The notes under the pieces: generated by a model
Seen by the model: only the letters and a program-made list of their open reading frames with translations
The model's database searches: none
What the model was told of the DNA's origin: nothing
Assembly: GCA_037157565.1 (NCBI GenBank)
Contig: JAZHRO010000012.1
Coordinates: 60,007,501 to 60,071,500, forward strand
DNA length: 64,000 nucleotides
Reading direction: 5' to 3'
Origin: Thalassia testudinum
Lineage: Eukaryota > Streptophyta > Magnoliopsida > Alismatales > Hydrocharitaceae
Position numbers and translations under genes: made by a program
Shown: piece by piece, positions 22,733 to 33,389 of the stretch
How the letters are laid out: the number at the start of each line of letters is the position of its first letter
Numbering within the stretch: the first letter of the stretch is position 1

Positions 22733-22738
22733 AGGCCT
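22733..22738. repeat. 6-bp target duplication, right copy (AGGCCT)
   Basis: Right-hand partner of 18,366-18,371. Confidence 0.85.
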
Positions 22739-24838
22739 CACCAAACAAGAAGAGTAAAATCCGCATTCTCTTGGCTTCCGCTTCCCCGCCTTCAATGAAG
22801 AAAATCATATCATCCACATACTGCAATAACGGAATACTCATCCCATCTCCCAAAGAGAAACCCCTCACCAAGTTCCTCTCACACGACTTCTTAGCCGCCC
22901 TCGCAAGTGCATCTGCTGCAATAATAAAAAGCATCGGGGCCAAAGGGCACCCCTACCTCAACCCCCTCCTCAGCTGAATCCAACCCCCTGCCGGGTTTCC
23001 ATTAATAAGTACCGAGAAAGACGTCGTGGTGACACATCTCTTCATTCAGTCAATCCACACAAGCGGGAAGGCCCTCTTCACCAAGGACGCCCAAATAAAC
23101 GACCACTGAACCGAGTCATAAGCCTTGCTGAAATCGACTTTTCACAAGAAAGCCTTCTTCGCAGCCAACATATATCCTTCCAAAATATTTCTGCCGGGGA
23201 CAAAAGCCATCTGCATTGGGTCTACAATCCCAGCCAGGGTCCTCAATCTATTCGCCAGGAGCTTCGCAACAATCAGGTAAATAGCATTCGAGAGGGCTAT
23301 CGGTCTGTACTCCTGGATCTCCTCAGCACCCTCCTTTGGCAACAGGAACATGTAGAATTTGTTCAATCTGTTGAAGCTCGAATTTCCAGCTATAAACTCA
23401 TGCACAACCTCCATCACATCCTCCTTCACCACCGGCCAGAACTCCTTATAGAAGGCAACCGGAAAACCGTCCGGACTCGGACAACCATCAGTGTCCAGCC
23501 CCCAGATTGCCTTGTGGACCTCATCCTCCTCAAACGGACCCGTCAAGAAATCGGCTTCTATATCCCCGATCTGCGGTACTTCAGACCCCAACCATCTTCA
23601 CCTTCCCTCACGTCTTCTCCCGGTAAACTCTCTGAAGTACCTCGCAGCTGCCCCCCCATCGCCTCTCTTCCCACAAACTCCTCCCCATCCACCACCAACC
23701 TGTTAATACAGTTCCTCCTCCTCCTTCCTAATGCAGCCATATGAAAAAATCGAGTGTTAGAATCGCCTTCCTTGAGCCACCTCTGCCTGGATCTCACCTT
23801 CCACTCTATCTCCACCTTCCAATCTTCCTCTTGTATCACCTGTAGCTACCTCGCTCTGCTGACCCTATCAACATCAGAAAGGAGACCAACATCCTCCACC
23901 ACGTCCAATGGTGCAATCTCACCGAGAGCTTCATCTCTCCCCCCACGTTCCTCCCTAATCTGCTTCTTATGGACCTTTAGGAAGGATCTCAAATCCCGTA
24001 GCTTAGCTTCCAACCTGACAGCCGCCGAGCCATCCACATGAACCGACTTCCACCGCTCCTCTACCAGCCCCCTGAACCCCTCTTCAAGGAGCCATGCCCG
24101 GTCGAACTTAAAATACGTACCATGCCTCCAGTCCTCATTCGTCACCCACAACAAGGGAGTGTGATCCAAGAACAGCCGCTCCAGGGGTCTAACCTCCGCC
24201 ATAGGGAACAACTCTGGCAACATCGTTGAAGCAAAAAATCTATCAATCCGGGATCGCTGTCCTCCAGAGCTCCTCCAGGTGAAGTGACAGGACGAAGGTG
24301 GCTTGTCGACCAGCCCCTGCTCCGCAACAAAGCCCACAAAAGCCACAGAACCTTGGTCCACCCCCCCACGGCCATCCGATCTATCCTCTGCCAGCAAAGT
24401 GACATTAAAATCACCACCTATCAACCAAGGTATCCCCTAAAAAGCTGCCACAACCTCACCCAGATCCTCCCACAAAGCATGTCTCCTCCAACCCTCCGTC
24501 GGGCCATAAACCGAGGAAAAGGGCAAACACATATTGTCCCGATGCCTCTGTAACCCGACAGTGACAACATGGGACCCAACCAATGAGTCCAGCAAGGAGA
24601 AAGCAACATCCTTCCACCCCACAACAATTCCACCCGCACTTCCAACCGCATCCAGGGCCAAGAACCCCCCAAATCCACTTCCCCCCACCTCCCTCCACAG
24701 CCACCCATCACAGCTCCCCCATTTTGTCTCCTGGAAAAATACCACGTCAAGGCCCCACCTCTGAATATACCCTCGCAGAGCTGCCCGCCTCGAGGGATCA
24801 TTCAATCCCCTCATATTCCACGACAGGACCTTAGTCAT
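22735..24838 (-). pseudogene. LINE-2 ORF2 N-terminal part: endonuclease and reverse transcriptase
   Basis: It opens MTKVLSWNMRGLNDPSRRAA, the usual N-terminus of a plant LINE apurinic-type endonuclease, with QETKW. After a frame change at about 24,425 come GGDFNVTLL (Asp/Asn metal site), HFTWRSSGGQRSRIDRFF and DHTPLLW. At 23,591-23,142 are the reverse transcriptase palm pieces CPSPDGFPVAFYKEFW, YRPIALSNAIYLIVAKLLA and FVPGRNILEGYM. At 22,943-22,735 are APMLFIIAADALA and the catalytic QYVDDMIFF. Stops and frameshifts occur at about 24,425, 23,840, 23,560 and 23,140-22,945. The element is dead. Confidence 0.92.
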
Positions 24839-24844
24839 GTATAG
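24833..24844. repeat. 12-bp direct repeat at LINE-2/copia junction, first copy
   Basis: AGTCATGTATAG occurs here over the LINE-2 ORF2 start codon and again at 24,994-25,005, where the copia reverse transcriptase begins. Confidence 0.8.
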
Positions 24845-24993
24845 CCCCGGGAAACTCCTTGCATCGAACGCCTGAACCCCATCTCCGCAACCACCTCATC
24901 CACCTCTCCCTCCACCACACACCGACCAGGAGACCCCCCGCACCATCGCCCCCCGATCCACCCTGCCCCGCAGCCTCCACCCTGTCCGCAGCC

Positions 24994-25005
24994 AGTCATG
25001 TATAG
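24994..25005. repeat. 12-bp direct repeat at LINE-2/copia junction, second copy
   Basis: Second copy of AGTCATGTATAG. The copia reading frame is recognisable up to about here and no further. Confidence 0.8.
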
Positions 25006-26760
25006 TGCCTCAGACAAACATTGAAACCAAGCTCGGGGACTCTGCTTAAGGCCATAAATGGCCTTATGAAGCCTACACACACAGTCCCCCTAAACCTCAA
25101 AGCCAAGTGGCTGCTGCATATAGATTTCCTCCTCCAAGTCTCCATATAGAAAGGTATTTTTGACATCCATCTGGTGTAAATGACATCCATAATGAGCTGC
25201 AACAGATATAAGAATGTGGACTATGGAGAGCCATGCCACTAGAGAGAAGTGTCAAGGAAATCACCCCATAGGTCTAGGTGAATCCTTTGGCCACAGGCGA
25301 GTCTTATACTGAGAAATAGACCTATCAGGGTTATATTTTAAGGCAAAGGCCCATCTAGCCCCAACCAAGTGAGCGCTAGAAGGTAGAGCAAACAGCTCCC
25401 ATGTGCCTTTATTAGTAAGCACAGACATCTCTTCCATAGCCGCCTTCCATTGTAGATGTAGGAGAGCCTACTGGTAGGAGGTAGAGATCTCAGTACTAGA
25501 GACTGCAGCTGCGAATGCATGGAACTCTGATCCGAGAGAGCCCGCAGAAACAGCACTGCCAGCAACATGATACTGTGCACAAGATCACAGAACCTTCCTA
25601 ACAGTAATGGGAATATCCTCATATGTAGGCATAGACAAAGACCCTGAAGACATATCAGTAGAAGAATCATTAATACCCTCAACACATATCTAAGCAGAGG
25701 ACGATGGTGGCTCAGTAGAAACTGAAGATGAGGGGGGGTGTGTCTTCTCTTTGTAAGTGACTAGCAGCTGATATGTAGCACCCTTAAATGCCTTCTCATC
25801 ATGTGGTACAGGTCTGAAGGTACCCACAATCTGATCTGTAGTAGATACACCACTACTCTAAGAAAAGTCCTCCAAGGCTATAGGAGGTACAGGCATAGAA
25901 GCAACCACCTCCACCTTTCTCAACTAATGACCAGAGGTAGAAAAATAAGGGATAGACTTATGAAAAATCACATCCATACTCACATAGTGCCTCTTGTGTA
26001 TGTTATCAAAACACATGTATCCCTTCTGCGTGTGCGAGTATCCCAAAAACACGCACTTAACGACCCTTAGTACCAATTTATCACAACCAGACACAAGGTG
26101 GTGTACAAAGGACACAACCAAAAGTCTTTGGTGGCACACGAAATAAGTCGACATCAGAATATAAGATACTCCATAAGATCTGCTCATGTAGCACAGAGGA
26201 AGGAAACCTATTAATAAGATAACAGGCAGTAAGGATCGCATCTCCCAATAACTATGTAGAACACTATTTTGGATAAGTAATGCTCTCGCTGCATCCAAAA
26301 TATGACAGTGCTTCATCTCAGCAATCCCATTCTGCTACGATGTGTGAGGACAAGATGTTTGATGCACAATACCAAGTGATCTATAAAAATCGGCCAGTTT
26401 CTTTGTACAAAATTCTAATGCATTATTTTCTTAATGTACACATCAAACTGATTTTTCACAAATATCACAAATTGCTAAATCAAAGAACCAACTTCGGATT
26501 TATTCCTCATCAAAAAGGTGCATAATAAGCATGAAAAATCATTGACAAATAACAGATAATATCTAAAATTTTGGCGGTCTACCACACGACTAGGACCCCA
26601 GACATGAGACATCACAGTGTAGTAAATCAAAACAAGCAGAACTGGTAGGCTAGATAGATGCTGGAAAGTTGGCACAGTGATGCTTTCCCAGCTATCAAGC
26701 ATCACATTGAATCTTCATGGCAGGAGACAAGGGATGATACAACATAGCTTGTACAGCGAC
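25006..26760 (-). pseudogene. Copia integrase and partial reverse transcriptase
   Basis: On the minus strand, 26,640-26,480 carries a VDRQNFRYYLLFVNDFS-like integrase core start. Further blocks at 26,320-25,980 carry MKHCHILDAARALLIQNSV, CVFLGYSHTQKGYMCF and HKRHYVSMDVIF (the usual SRDV-F end of copia integrase). Near 25,400-25,060 the reverse transcriptase begins. It contains an MDVKNTFLYGDLEEEIYM-like stretch with the first catalytic Asp, then VCRLHKAIYGLKQSPRAWF. It ends before the second catalytic motif. Many stops and frame changes are present. Confidence 0.88.
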
Positions 26761-28170
26761 GGGTGACCTAGTCGTCTGTGTCACTGTAAAGCACTCTCCT
26801 TAATAGTCATCTGACAGGCCGTAGCAACTAAAGTCTGAACCAACCAGTGCACACCCCTTCCTCATGACAACCACCAATCGTCATCTCCGTCATGCGGTCC
26901 TGAAACATGCATCCAACAGCATCAAAAATAGCACGACAATTTAACTGCTTAGTAATAGAACTAACAGATAGCAGTTGCATTGTCATGTCAGATACATAAT
27001 ATACATCAGCAAGATGCATATGGAGGGTGTAACAGATTTCCCTCCCTTACCACAGATGGAAGCATGTCTATAGTCCGCCATCTATACTAAATGATCATGT
27101 AGTGTCTTCTACAATTCCCTAAAGCACTGGAAATTTTCTGTCAAATGATCAAATGCACCTGAATCAATTAACCATGACCCACTCGTACCTGAAGCAGAAG
27201 CATAGGTTGCAGTGTTGAAGGACTGAGGTTGCTCATGTGTCAGCTGTGCTAGTTGCTGCACAACTACATAGTCGGCCTCTACAAGTGATACTGCCTCAGT
27301 GATCACATATGGAGATGTAATAAAGCATTGGTTGGAAACAGTAGGGCAGCTAAATTTATTCCAACACTTGGCCTCAACATGGCCAAGTCTACCATAGTAA
27401 GTGCAGGTAGTCTTGCCACGACTACTATCAATTCACCCCCTGCCCTTGCCACGAAAGAAGCCATCTTGACCACCACAAGTGCTAACAGCTGCATAAGCCG
27501 AAGATGCGTTGGTAACAACTACATCATGAGTAGGTTGAATCTACATCCTACTCAACCTCCTGTAAATTTCCTCAATATGAGGAAGCTCGGAAAGAATCAA
27601 AATCTAAGAACGAGCCGTAGAATAGTGATCACTCAGCCCTGCAAGAAACATGTGGGTTGCAAACTCCTTCCTGTGATCCCTGCATGCAGAGGAAGTACAC
27701 ATCGGCCTACATGCATTGTATTTCTCCAATAGCCCCTTCATAGTGGAGTAGTACTATGACAGACTCATCTCCTCCTACCTGAGATGGCATAAATCATAGT
27801 GGATTTGGAATACTTAAGTTGAATTCAACTCATGTAAATAAGCAATCTTCAAGCCATCCCACATCTCTTTGGCAGAGTTGTAATACATAACTTCATCACA
27901 AATCCGACGAATAATGCTATTCAGGATCCAAGCTTTCACCATAGCATCATCCCAGTTCCAAGTGACATATTTTCCTGTTTTCTACAACGGTAGTGCTTCC
28001 ATAAGTGTATGCTTCTTCTCATGACCTTCCACAGTGACATGGAAGGTTTGAGACCAACGGGGGTAATTAGTCTTATCCAACTTAGTAATTGGAGCAAAGA
28101 AGGGGCTCTTGTAGACCCAGCTATCTGTACTCTATCCTGAAGACACCTCAGAAGCATCGAATGCAGCCAT
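26761..28170 (-). pseudogene. Copia gag and protease
   Basis: The gag start ATG (28,168-28,170) opens a UBN2/gag-type domain with an FAPITKLDKTNYPRWSQTF-like stretch and MWDGLKIAYLHELNS. A nucleocapsid zinc knuckle at about 27,370-27,410 reads CTYYGRLGHVEAKC, in which the second Cys of CX2CX4HX4C is Tyr. The protease active site is at about 27,130-27,180: WLIDSGAFDHLTE, with the catalytic D-S-G present and the usual following Ser changed to Phe. A pre-integrase region follows to about 26,830 (MHLADVYYVSDMTMQLLSVS). Several in-frame stops are present. Confidence 0.88.
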
Positions 28171-28241
28171 GATAACTCCAGACACACAGAAACCAATTCG
28201 GACAGCAGATCTGACAACCTGGATCAAACACCAAAAATCTA

Positions 28242-28368
28242 GGGAATACACACACCGTAATCCACAGGCAATATCTCCACAACTTCACTGGGGAATACAC
28301 ACCCTAAGAACCAAGCAATCAGGGGAATACACACCCCAAAAAACCATTAACAACGGGAAATACACACC
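28242..28368. repeat. Four-copy GGGAATACACACC repeat
   Basis: GGGAATACACACC or a one-base variant begins at 28,242, 28,291, 28,323 and 28,355, the last three at 32-bp spacing. It lies in the copia leader just upstream of gag on the minus strand. Function unknown; it may be a decayed minisatellite. Confidence 0.85.
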
Positions 28369-28562
28369 TTAAAAAACAGATCAGAAGATCAAAAAGATCA
28401 TACCACACATAGGAAGGTTCTTGATTCAATGCTTCATCCCACAATAATCAAAAGCCTTCCTTCAAAGTTTTTGAAGACACAGATCCCCCTCTCCGGCGAC
28501 CTAGGTGGTGATAAGGAGAAGAGGCAGCAATAGGTGGACTACTACAGCACAGCAGCTAGGTT

Positions 28563-29046
28563 GGATGTATCGGTGATATATCGACAGATTCGCTAGGTTC
28601 AGGTGTACTAATACTGCTTGTAGTATCATTTTTCTAGGATATCGGCGATATATCGCCGATATACCAAGCGAAATATCAGCGATATATCACCAAGAGGCAG
28701 AAAACTCGAAGGCTTCTAGTGTTGGGCGAGAGTCCTAGGTTGAAAAAAGGGCTGGGCAGGAGGCCTAGGGACTGGGCTGGGCGGGAGGCCTGGGTTTGAA
28801 AAAAAGGGCTGACACACACATACGTTTCAATATCAACGATATATCCCTGATATAACACGCATACATGTGCTTTCTAGGCATCCATTCATGATATATTACT
28901 CATTTTTAAATTTTGTGATATTTTTTGATATTTTATAACTTTCTGAACGATTTCCCCAAAATTCACCTATATCGACGATATATCCCCGATTTATCCATTT
29001 TTTGACTTGTCGATACGGTATCGATATCGATATTTAAAACCTTGCA
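28563..29046. mobile_element. Palindrome-rich insertion in the copia leader
   Basis: The segment is full of CGATATATC cores inside longer inverted repeats: CGGTGATATATCGAC at about 28,570, a 24-bp perfect palindrome at 28,639-28,662, AGCGATATATCACC, AACGATATATCC and GACGATATATCC. It ends GGTATCGATATCGATATTT then AAAACCTTGC. The inverted-repeat structure and abrupt edges suggest a short non-autonomous transposon, but I could not define target duplications. Confidence 0.45.
28639..28662. repeat. 24-bp perfect palindrome
   Basis: ATATCGGCGATA followed directly by its exact reverse complement TATCGCCGATAT, with no spacer. Confidence 0.95.
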
Positions 29047-29328
29047 CGGCGGCGGTGACTACTGCAACGCGAGACGACACTGTAACAACCTACTGCAGCA
29101 GCAAGAGTTGCGGCAATGGCTATTGCAGCCCGAGGCAACACTGCAGCAGCGCACCAGTGGTGGCTACAGCAGCGTGAGGTGGAGCTGCAGCAACAGCGAC
29201 GATGGGTGATGATGCTGCTGCTACGGCGGCACAGCACCGACGTTGCCGGTGGTGGTGGCAGTGGCATTCGGTGGTGGTGGGGCTTGAAGGTAGGGTTAGG
29301 GTTTTTTTTGTGATGTCCCCAACCTAAT
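29047..29328 (-). other. CAG/CGG-rich segment of the copia leader
   Basis: GC-rich sequence with many CAGCAG, CGGCGG and GGTGGTGG trinucleotide runs, lying between the palindrome-rich insertion and the primer site. Overlapping open frames on both strands reflect composition only. Confidence 0.4.
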
Positions 29329-29340
29329 GCTCTGATACCA
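29329..29340 (-). other. Copia primer binding site, initiator tRNA-Met
   Basis: GCTCTGATACCA on the plus strand is TGGTATCAGAGC on the minus strand. It fixes the orientation of the copia element and places the LTR end just beyond. Confidence 0.9.
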
Positions 29341-29343
29341 AGT

Positions 29344-29520
29344 TGAAGAAAAGAATAGTCCTTATTTTTACCAAGTCATCCCTACACCTCTTTATATAGA
29401 GAGTGGTGAGGGAAAAATAACATAAGTCCATCAAGAGAAAATAAAAAATAAATAGCCCTCAACAAGAAGCGTAACTCAACAGTAACTGAAGCACCGAATT
29501 GAAAAAATGAAAACTTTAAG
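29344..29520 (-). mobile_element. Copia 5' LTR, 3' portion
   Basis: The minus-strand LTR ends ...TTCTTCA three bases from the primer site. A TATATAAAG-like promoter (plus-strand CTTTATATAGAG at about 29,389-29,400) lies about 50 bp inside. Without a second LTR the outer boundary cannot be set, so the end given is approximate. Confidence 0.55.
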
Positions 29521-30834
29521 CTAAATTAAAATGAATCTTTTGTTGTGATCAAGCAACTTCATTCCAAATTTGTGTCATATTAACAAACACCATTGTTTGC
29601 TGGACTCAAAAGTACCACAAAGATGCTAGTTAATTATTTTTTAGCCTACCTACTGATTGACAAGAGCCTACCCTCGTTGAGATTTCTTTTGAAATAGGTT
29701 ATAAGGAGCACCCAAATCAGAATAGCACATGGGAGGTTCAGGTTGTATTGACAAGGATATATCATTTGGGTTTATATGTGTGAAAGAATCAAGGAGATCA
29801 TCTTCAATGATGTTCACTTCTCCTTACCCTCAGATATATCTTCCATGCTTAGGCCAAAGATCAATTTTAGTGGCCTTTATGCCCAAAGCACCTTAATATC
29901 AAATTTTTGCTGCTCAGGCTTCCTTCTAAGATGGAAGTTATAAGTAGAAAAACCATCACCCCTTGTCATGAATCAATACCTTTCAACCAAATACCAACCA
30001 TCATAAATGTATACAACAACCTTTTTTTAATTTCTTAATGCCATAATCTTTGGATCCCTCCTCACCAAGAGAGGGTATAACTCGAACTGGTGTACACACC
30101 TCTATGCTGCTCTTGAGTGCCAATACTCCAATCTCAAGTTTCCAATTACACAATCTAGAAATTACACACATTTATGAGTGGCAAGAAATTACAATCTAAA
30201 AGCCAGCAGTACAACCAAAAGCAAAAGTAGAATAAGCATGCAGGATGAAGCACCAAAACCATTTTGAGATGTGCTGCAATCCCAATTGGCTTCGTTTCAT
30301 GCATGAGCTAAACCTGTTTCTCCAAAAGCTGATTAAACAGGATGATTTGGTTCTTTAACATCATCCTAACATGATATGCCTTCAAAATTTCTTGATTTTG
30401 TTCCTCAAGTTTCTGCCAAACTAGGAAGTGTGATTTGAGTAATTAGAAAATGAACAATTGAGCTGGATTAAAATGAAATATTGCAATAATCTAGCCAACC
30501 AGCTATGTGCTTTTTTTTCAAAAAAGCACTTATGTATTTTCTCATGTAGGATGGAGACTTTAAAATTTTTATAGATCGCAGAATACTGGTCTTCATGTAG
30601 GTATTTTCACAATTAAAGTGCACTATATGCATTTTTTTTCACTTCTTTTGATTTCAAGCAAAACTTTAAATGTAATATACTAAGAGGGATTTGTAGGAAC
30701 TTAAAACTACCCTCTTATAAAAGCAACCCAAATAATATCCAAAAACCCAAAGTCCAAATCATATATACCACCCAGATTCTTTAAATCCACTCGAAGAAAC
30801 AAAATAATTCATAAGGTTCTAAAAGATGACTTTC
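29521..30834. other. Unannotated spacer
   Basis: AT-rich sequence with no recognised coding, RNA or element-end signal. Outer copia LTR sequence may extend into it. Confidence 0.35.
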
Positions 30835-31203
30835 CTAACCACCAACCTCCCCCCTCACCACCCCCTTGTTGCCAAAGTATAAAAAAACCCCATAAAAATT
30901 AGACACCAAGAAACCCAAAATGAAGGCCAAGAGAATAGATATTATTAAACCTTGAAAAAATACTAGTGAAGAACCATGATTATACACTTGAAAATTCCTG
31001 CTCTTTTCATGTTCACGTAAAACCACAACGAGGTGAGGAAAGGAGAAGCTAAGTAAGGTGAGGATGGAGGAAACAAAAAATGATGATGGTATTAAAGAGG
31101 ATAAAACAATTGGCAGGATTCTAGAGATAAAAATGGGTAAGTTGGACGGGGGATCTATTTGGGGTACAAAATCAAGTTGGTTGATGAGATATTTGAGTAT
31201 CAT
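30835..31203 (-). other. Open frame with hydrophobic segments, unidentified
   Basis: A 122-codon minus-strand frame has two hydrophobic stretches, roughly residues 27-56 and 83-110 (GLIISILLAFILGFLVSNFY). No family is recognised. Because AT-rich DNA easily gives hydrophobic frames by chance, I treat this as weak. Confidence 0.15.
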
Positions 31204-32095
31204 GGTGTCTGACTTGACAAGGAAGAAATCAGGTTTTGAAGCCTTTGTTATAAATCTAATCTCTACATTTCACATGGCAAGTTCCATGTTTACACATTGT
31301 CTCGTGTTGCCATTGTCCCACTAGAACAACACCTTCTATCACCTATCAAAAAGCATTGTCAATGCACGCATAAACAACACTTGGTTGATGTCATGGTAAA
31401 TGGCATCCACACTATATAACATTGCACCTCGCTCAGATGCTATTCCAATAAATAAAAAAGAAGCAGAATATATGTTGACTATGGAACCATGCATCTATTT
31501 AAACATGAGAAGTGGCTAATGAATGGTTTGGTCTTTGTAGTAAAAAATAATTAGTTTGGCTGAATCTCATGCATGCTATTAGACCCTCACAATATGTTCA
31601 CGAGATGCATAAAAAGAAAGCTGCAAGAGAAAGTTTAGGCTAGGAAAAGTCTTGCATCTAAACATGTCAATATCAGCAAGTGCTTAATAGATGGTTTCTG
31701 AGCTATATATCGTCATAGTTTAACAAGCAGGTAATTTCTCATAATTTATCAAAGAGAATAAGAAAGAAACTCACTTGACAAAAGTTGAGAAAGAATGCAA
31801 CACTAGCACAAGCATTACAATTTCAATAGATATTAAGTAATAAACATTATCAGACTATCTAACTTAGCTTCACGAGTATGAGGAATGTAATTGAAGGGGT
31901 GAAGTGATGGCAGGAATTGGAGAAGAGATGATGATGGAAAACTCCCCAACTACATTTTAAACAATAACCCATTTGTATTTGAAGGATCCCCATCTATGGT
32001 CACCCAAGGGAAAAAAAAATCAACTGAAAAGCATTTAAAAATCTCTAATCCTTAATAGTCTCCAAGAAATTTCTTCCAAACAAGTAACATATGAG
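31204..32095. other. Unannotated spacer
   Basis: No recognised feature. Confidence 0.4.
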
Positions 32096-32639
32096 GAGGA
32101 GGGGTTGGAGGAGGAGAAGGAGGAGGGTCAGTGGAGGGGGGAGGAGCTAGGAGAAAGGGCGGCGAAGGAGGTGGGTTTGCTGGTGGCCGGGGTTAGGGGA
32201 GGGGATCTGGTGGTGGTCTTAGAGGCGGTGGGGCTAGGGGAGGGGCGCTGGTGGTGGTCCTAGGGCCCACCTTCATCCTTGCTGGTGCTCTCGTTGTTGA
32301 TGATGACGGAATCGAAGCCCTTCCCACCGCGAGACTGGAGGCCGACCAAGATGTAGAAGGTGGTGCTGAGAGAAACGATTGAGATCCAGAGGCCACCACA
32401 GGTGCACTTAGGGTTGGAGCACGTGGTGGGTGGAGGGTGCAAGGCTTGGAGGGGTCCATCGCAGCGGTGGCAATGGCGGTGTGATTGTGTAGCCACAATC
32501 AGGTGGCAGTTCGGTGCATCATGGTCACCGTGCGGGTGCAGGGTACATCCATTATGATTTCTATCTCCATCGCACGACAACCGCAATGGTCACGAGACAA
32601 AGAGAGAGGGGAAGGTGCGGAGCGGGAGGGGAAGATTTG
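32096..32639 (-). other. GC-rich segment outside the left inverted-repeat arm
   Basis: The segment is purine-rich on the plus strand (GGAGGAGGGG runs). One minus-strand frame (32,586-32,260) contains TCGGLWISIVSLSTTFYILVG, a possible membrane segment, followed by a polar tail. I do not recognise it. Another overlapping minus-strand frame is Pro/Ser-rich, so composition may explain both. Confidence 0.2.
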
Positions 32640-32722
32640 GAAATAAATTTCAAAATATAATTATTGGAAATTTTATTTATTTAAATGTGTTTGGGATTTT
32701 TATTTAGTTATGTGCGGTGATA

Positions 32723-33087
32723 AAGTGGTCGTTAGAGAAGGAGAGTTTAAAATGAGTGCCACCCCTCCTCTCGGGGAGTGCGAATGGGGTGATAGTTATG
32801 GTAAACTCGTCTTTTGTGAAAGCGAGTTGTTCTATAGCTTTAAACTTATCTTTACAAAAGGTGTTTAAAGCGGTCACCATCTCACCACCTGGCGAGTACC
32901 AAGGGGGTGGTGGTGAGGTAAACTCGTCTTCAGTAAAGGTGAGTTCTTATTTAACACCAAACTTGACTTTTGTGAATGTGAGTTCTTGTTTAGCAATAAA
33001 CTCACTTTCTTTAAAGGCAAGTTTCACCTTGTCTGCACCGTTGGTGCCACGCATGTATCCTGAACTCGTCTTCTCAGAAGGTGAGGT
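32723..33087. repeat. Array of 25-nt hairpins, left arm
   Basis: Seven related imperfect palindromes of 25 nt begin at 32,723, 32,804, 32,843, 32,921, 32,960, 32,999 and 33,063. The consensus is AACTCGCCTTC, a 3-nt loop, then GAAGGCGAGTT. Successive starts are 81, 39, 78, 39, 39 and 64 bp apart, so a 39-bp register holds for most of the array. A half copy (TCTGAGAAGGCGAGT) lies near 33,110. Open frames through this array are artefacts of the repeat. Confidence 0.88.
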
Positions 33088-33149
33088 CACTGCATTACTG
33101 AAGCCCCATTCTGAGAAGGCGAGTATGGCTCTTGCCCACACATGTTAGA

Positions 33150-33169
33150 TGATGAGGTGTGGCTCATCA
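33150..33169. other. Boundary hairpin, left
   Basis: TGATGAG-GTGTGG-CTCATCA, a perfect 7-bp stem. It is the exact reverse complement of 39,555-39,574 and resembles the end of copy A at 22,713-22,732. Confidence 0.8.
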
Positions 33170-33389
33170 TAGCTAAAATGCCAAGTTAAGCTAGAAAATA
33201 AGTTAAACACTATATAATTAACACATGAAATATGTTAAGTTTAGGAAATAACAGAAATGACCTAAAACATCAAATTTGTGATAAAAATGCAAAATTAGGT
33301 CATGAAATGAGATATTCTATTCATTAATGTAAATTGATAGTCCAATTGCAAATTAAACATACATTTGGATTCCAAAATTTCAAATTAAA

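Larger units (their letters stand above)
22733..24993 (-). mobile_element. LINE-2, 5' half
   Basis: This is the 5' part of LINE-2, from the ORF2 start through the Y-V-D-D region. The segment 24,845-24,993 is a G-rich stretch that could be 5' leader. It abuts the cut copia reverse transcriptase, and CTATACATGACT (minus strand) is present on both sides of the G-rich stretch. The DNA at the two ends of LINE-2 differs (gypsy stub versus copia), so no target duplication is recognisable. Confidence 0.9.
25006..29343 (-). mobile_element. Truncated Ty1/copia retrotransposon
   Basis: Minus-strand element with primer site at 29,329-29,340, leader, gag, protease, integrase and the first part of reverse transcriptase in copia order. 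It is cut at about 25,005 by the junction with LINE-2, so the rest of reverse transcriptase, RNase H and the 3' LTR are absent. The leader holds a palindrome-rich insertion (28,563-29,046) and a four-copy 13-bp repeat. Confidence 0.9.
32640..33228 (+). repeat. Left arm of a large inverted repeat
   Basis: This arm reads as the reverse complement of two separated blocks to the right. Its inner part (about 32,880-33,228) matches 39,495-39,843 and its outer part (about 32,640-32,840) matches 42,571-42,775. Shared landmarks include CATGTTAGATGATGAGGTGT, CCACCCCTCCT..GGGGAGTGCGA and AATATAATTATTGG. The arm holds at least seven 25-nt hairpins. Confidence 0.9.

Noticed and set aside
24833..25005. AGTCATGTATAG as a LINE target duplication
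   Set aside because: The second copy should lie next to the poly(A) end at 16.8 kb, where it is absent.
29288..29310. TAGGGTTAGGGTTTTTTTT as interstitial telomeric repeat
   Set aside because: Only about two units are present, which is expected by chance in plant DNA.
32723..33087. Hairpin array as a CRISPR array
   Set aside because: The spacers between hairpins are partly similar, the setting is a plant genome, and no cas-like genes exist.
32756..33148. A 130-codon plus-strand open frame
   Set aside because: It runs through the hairpin array and its repeated residues mirror the 25-nt units, so it is a by-product of the repeat.
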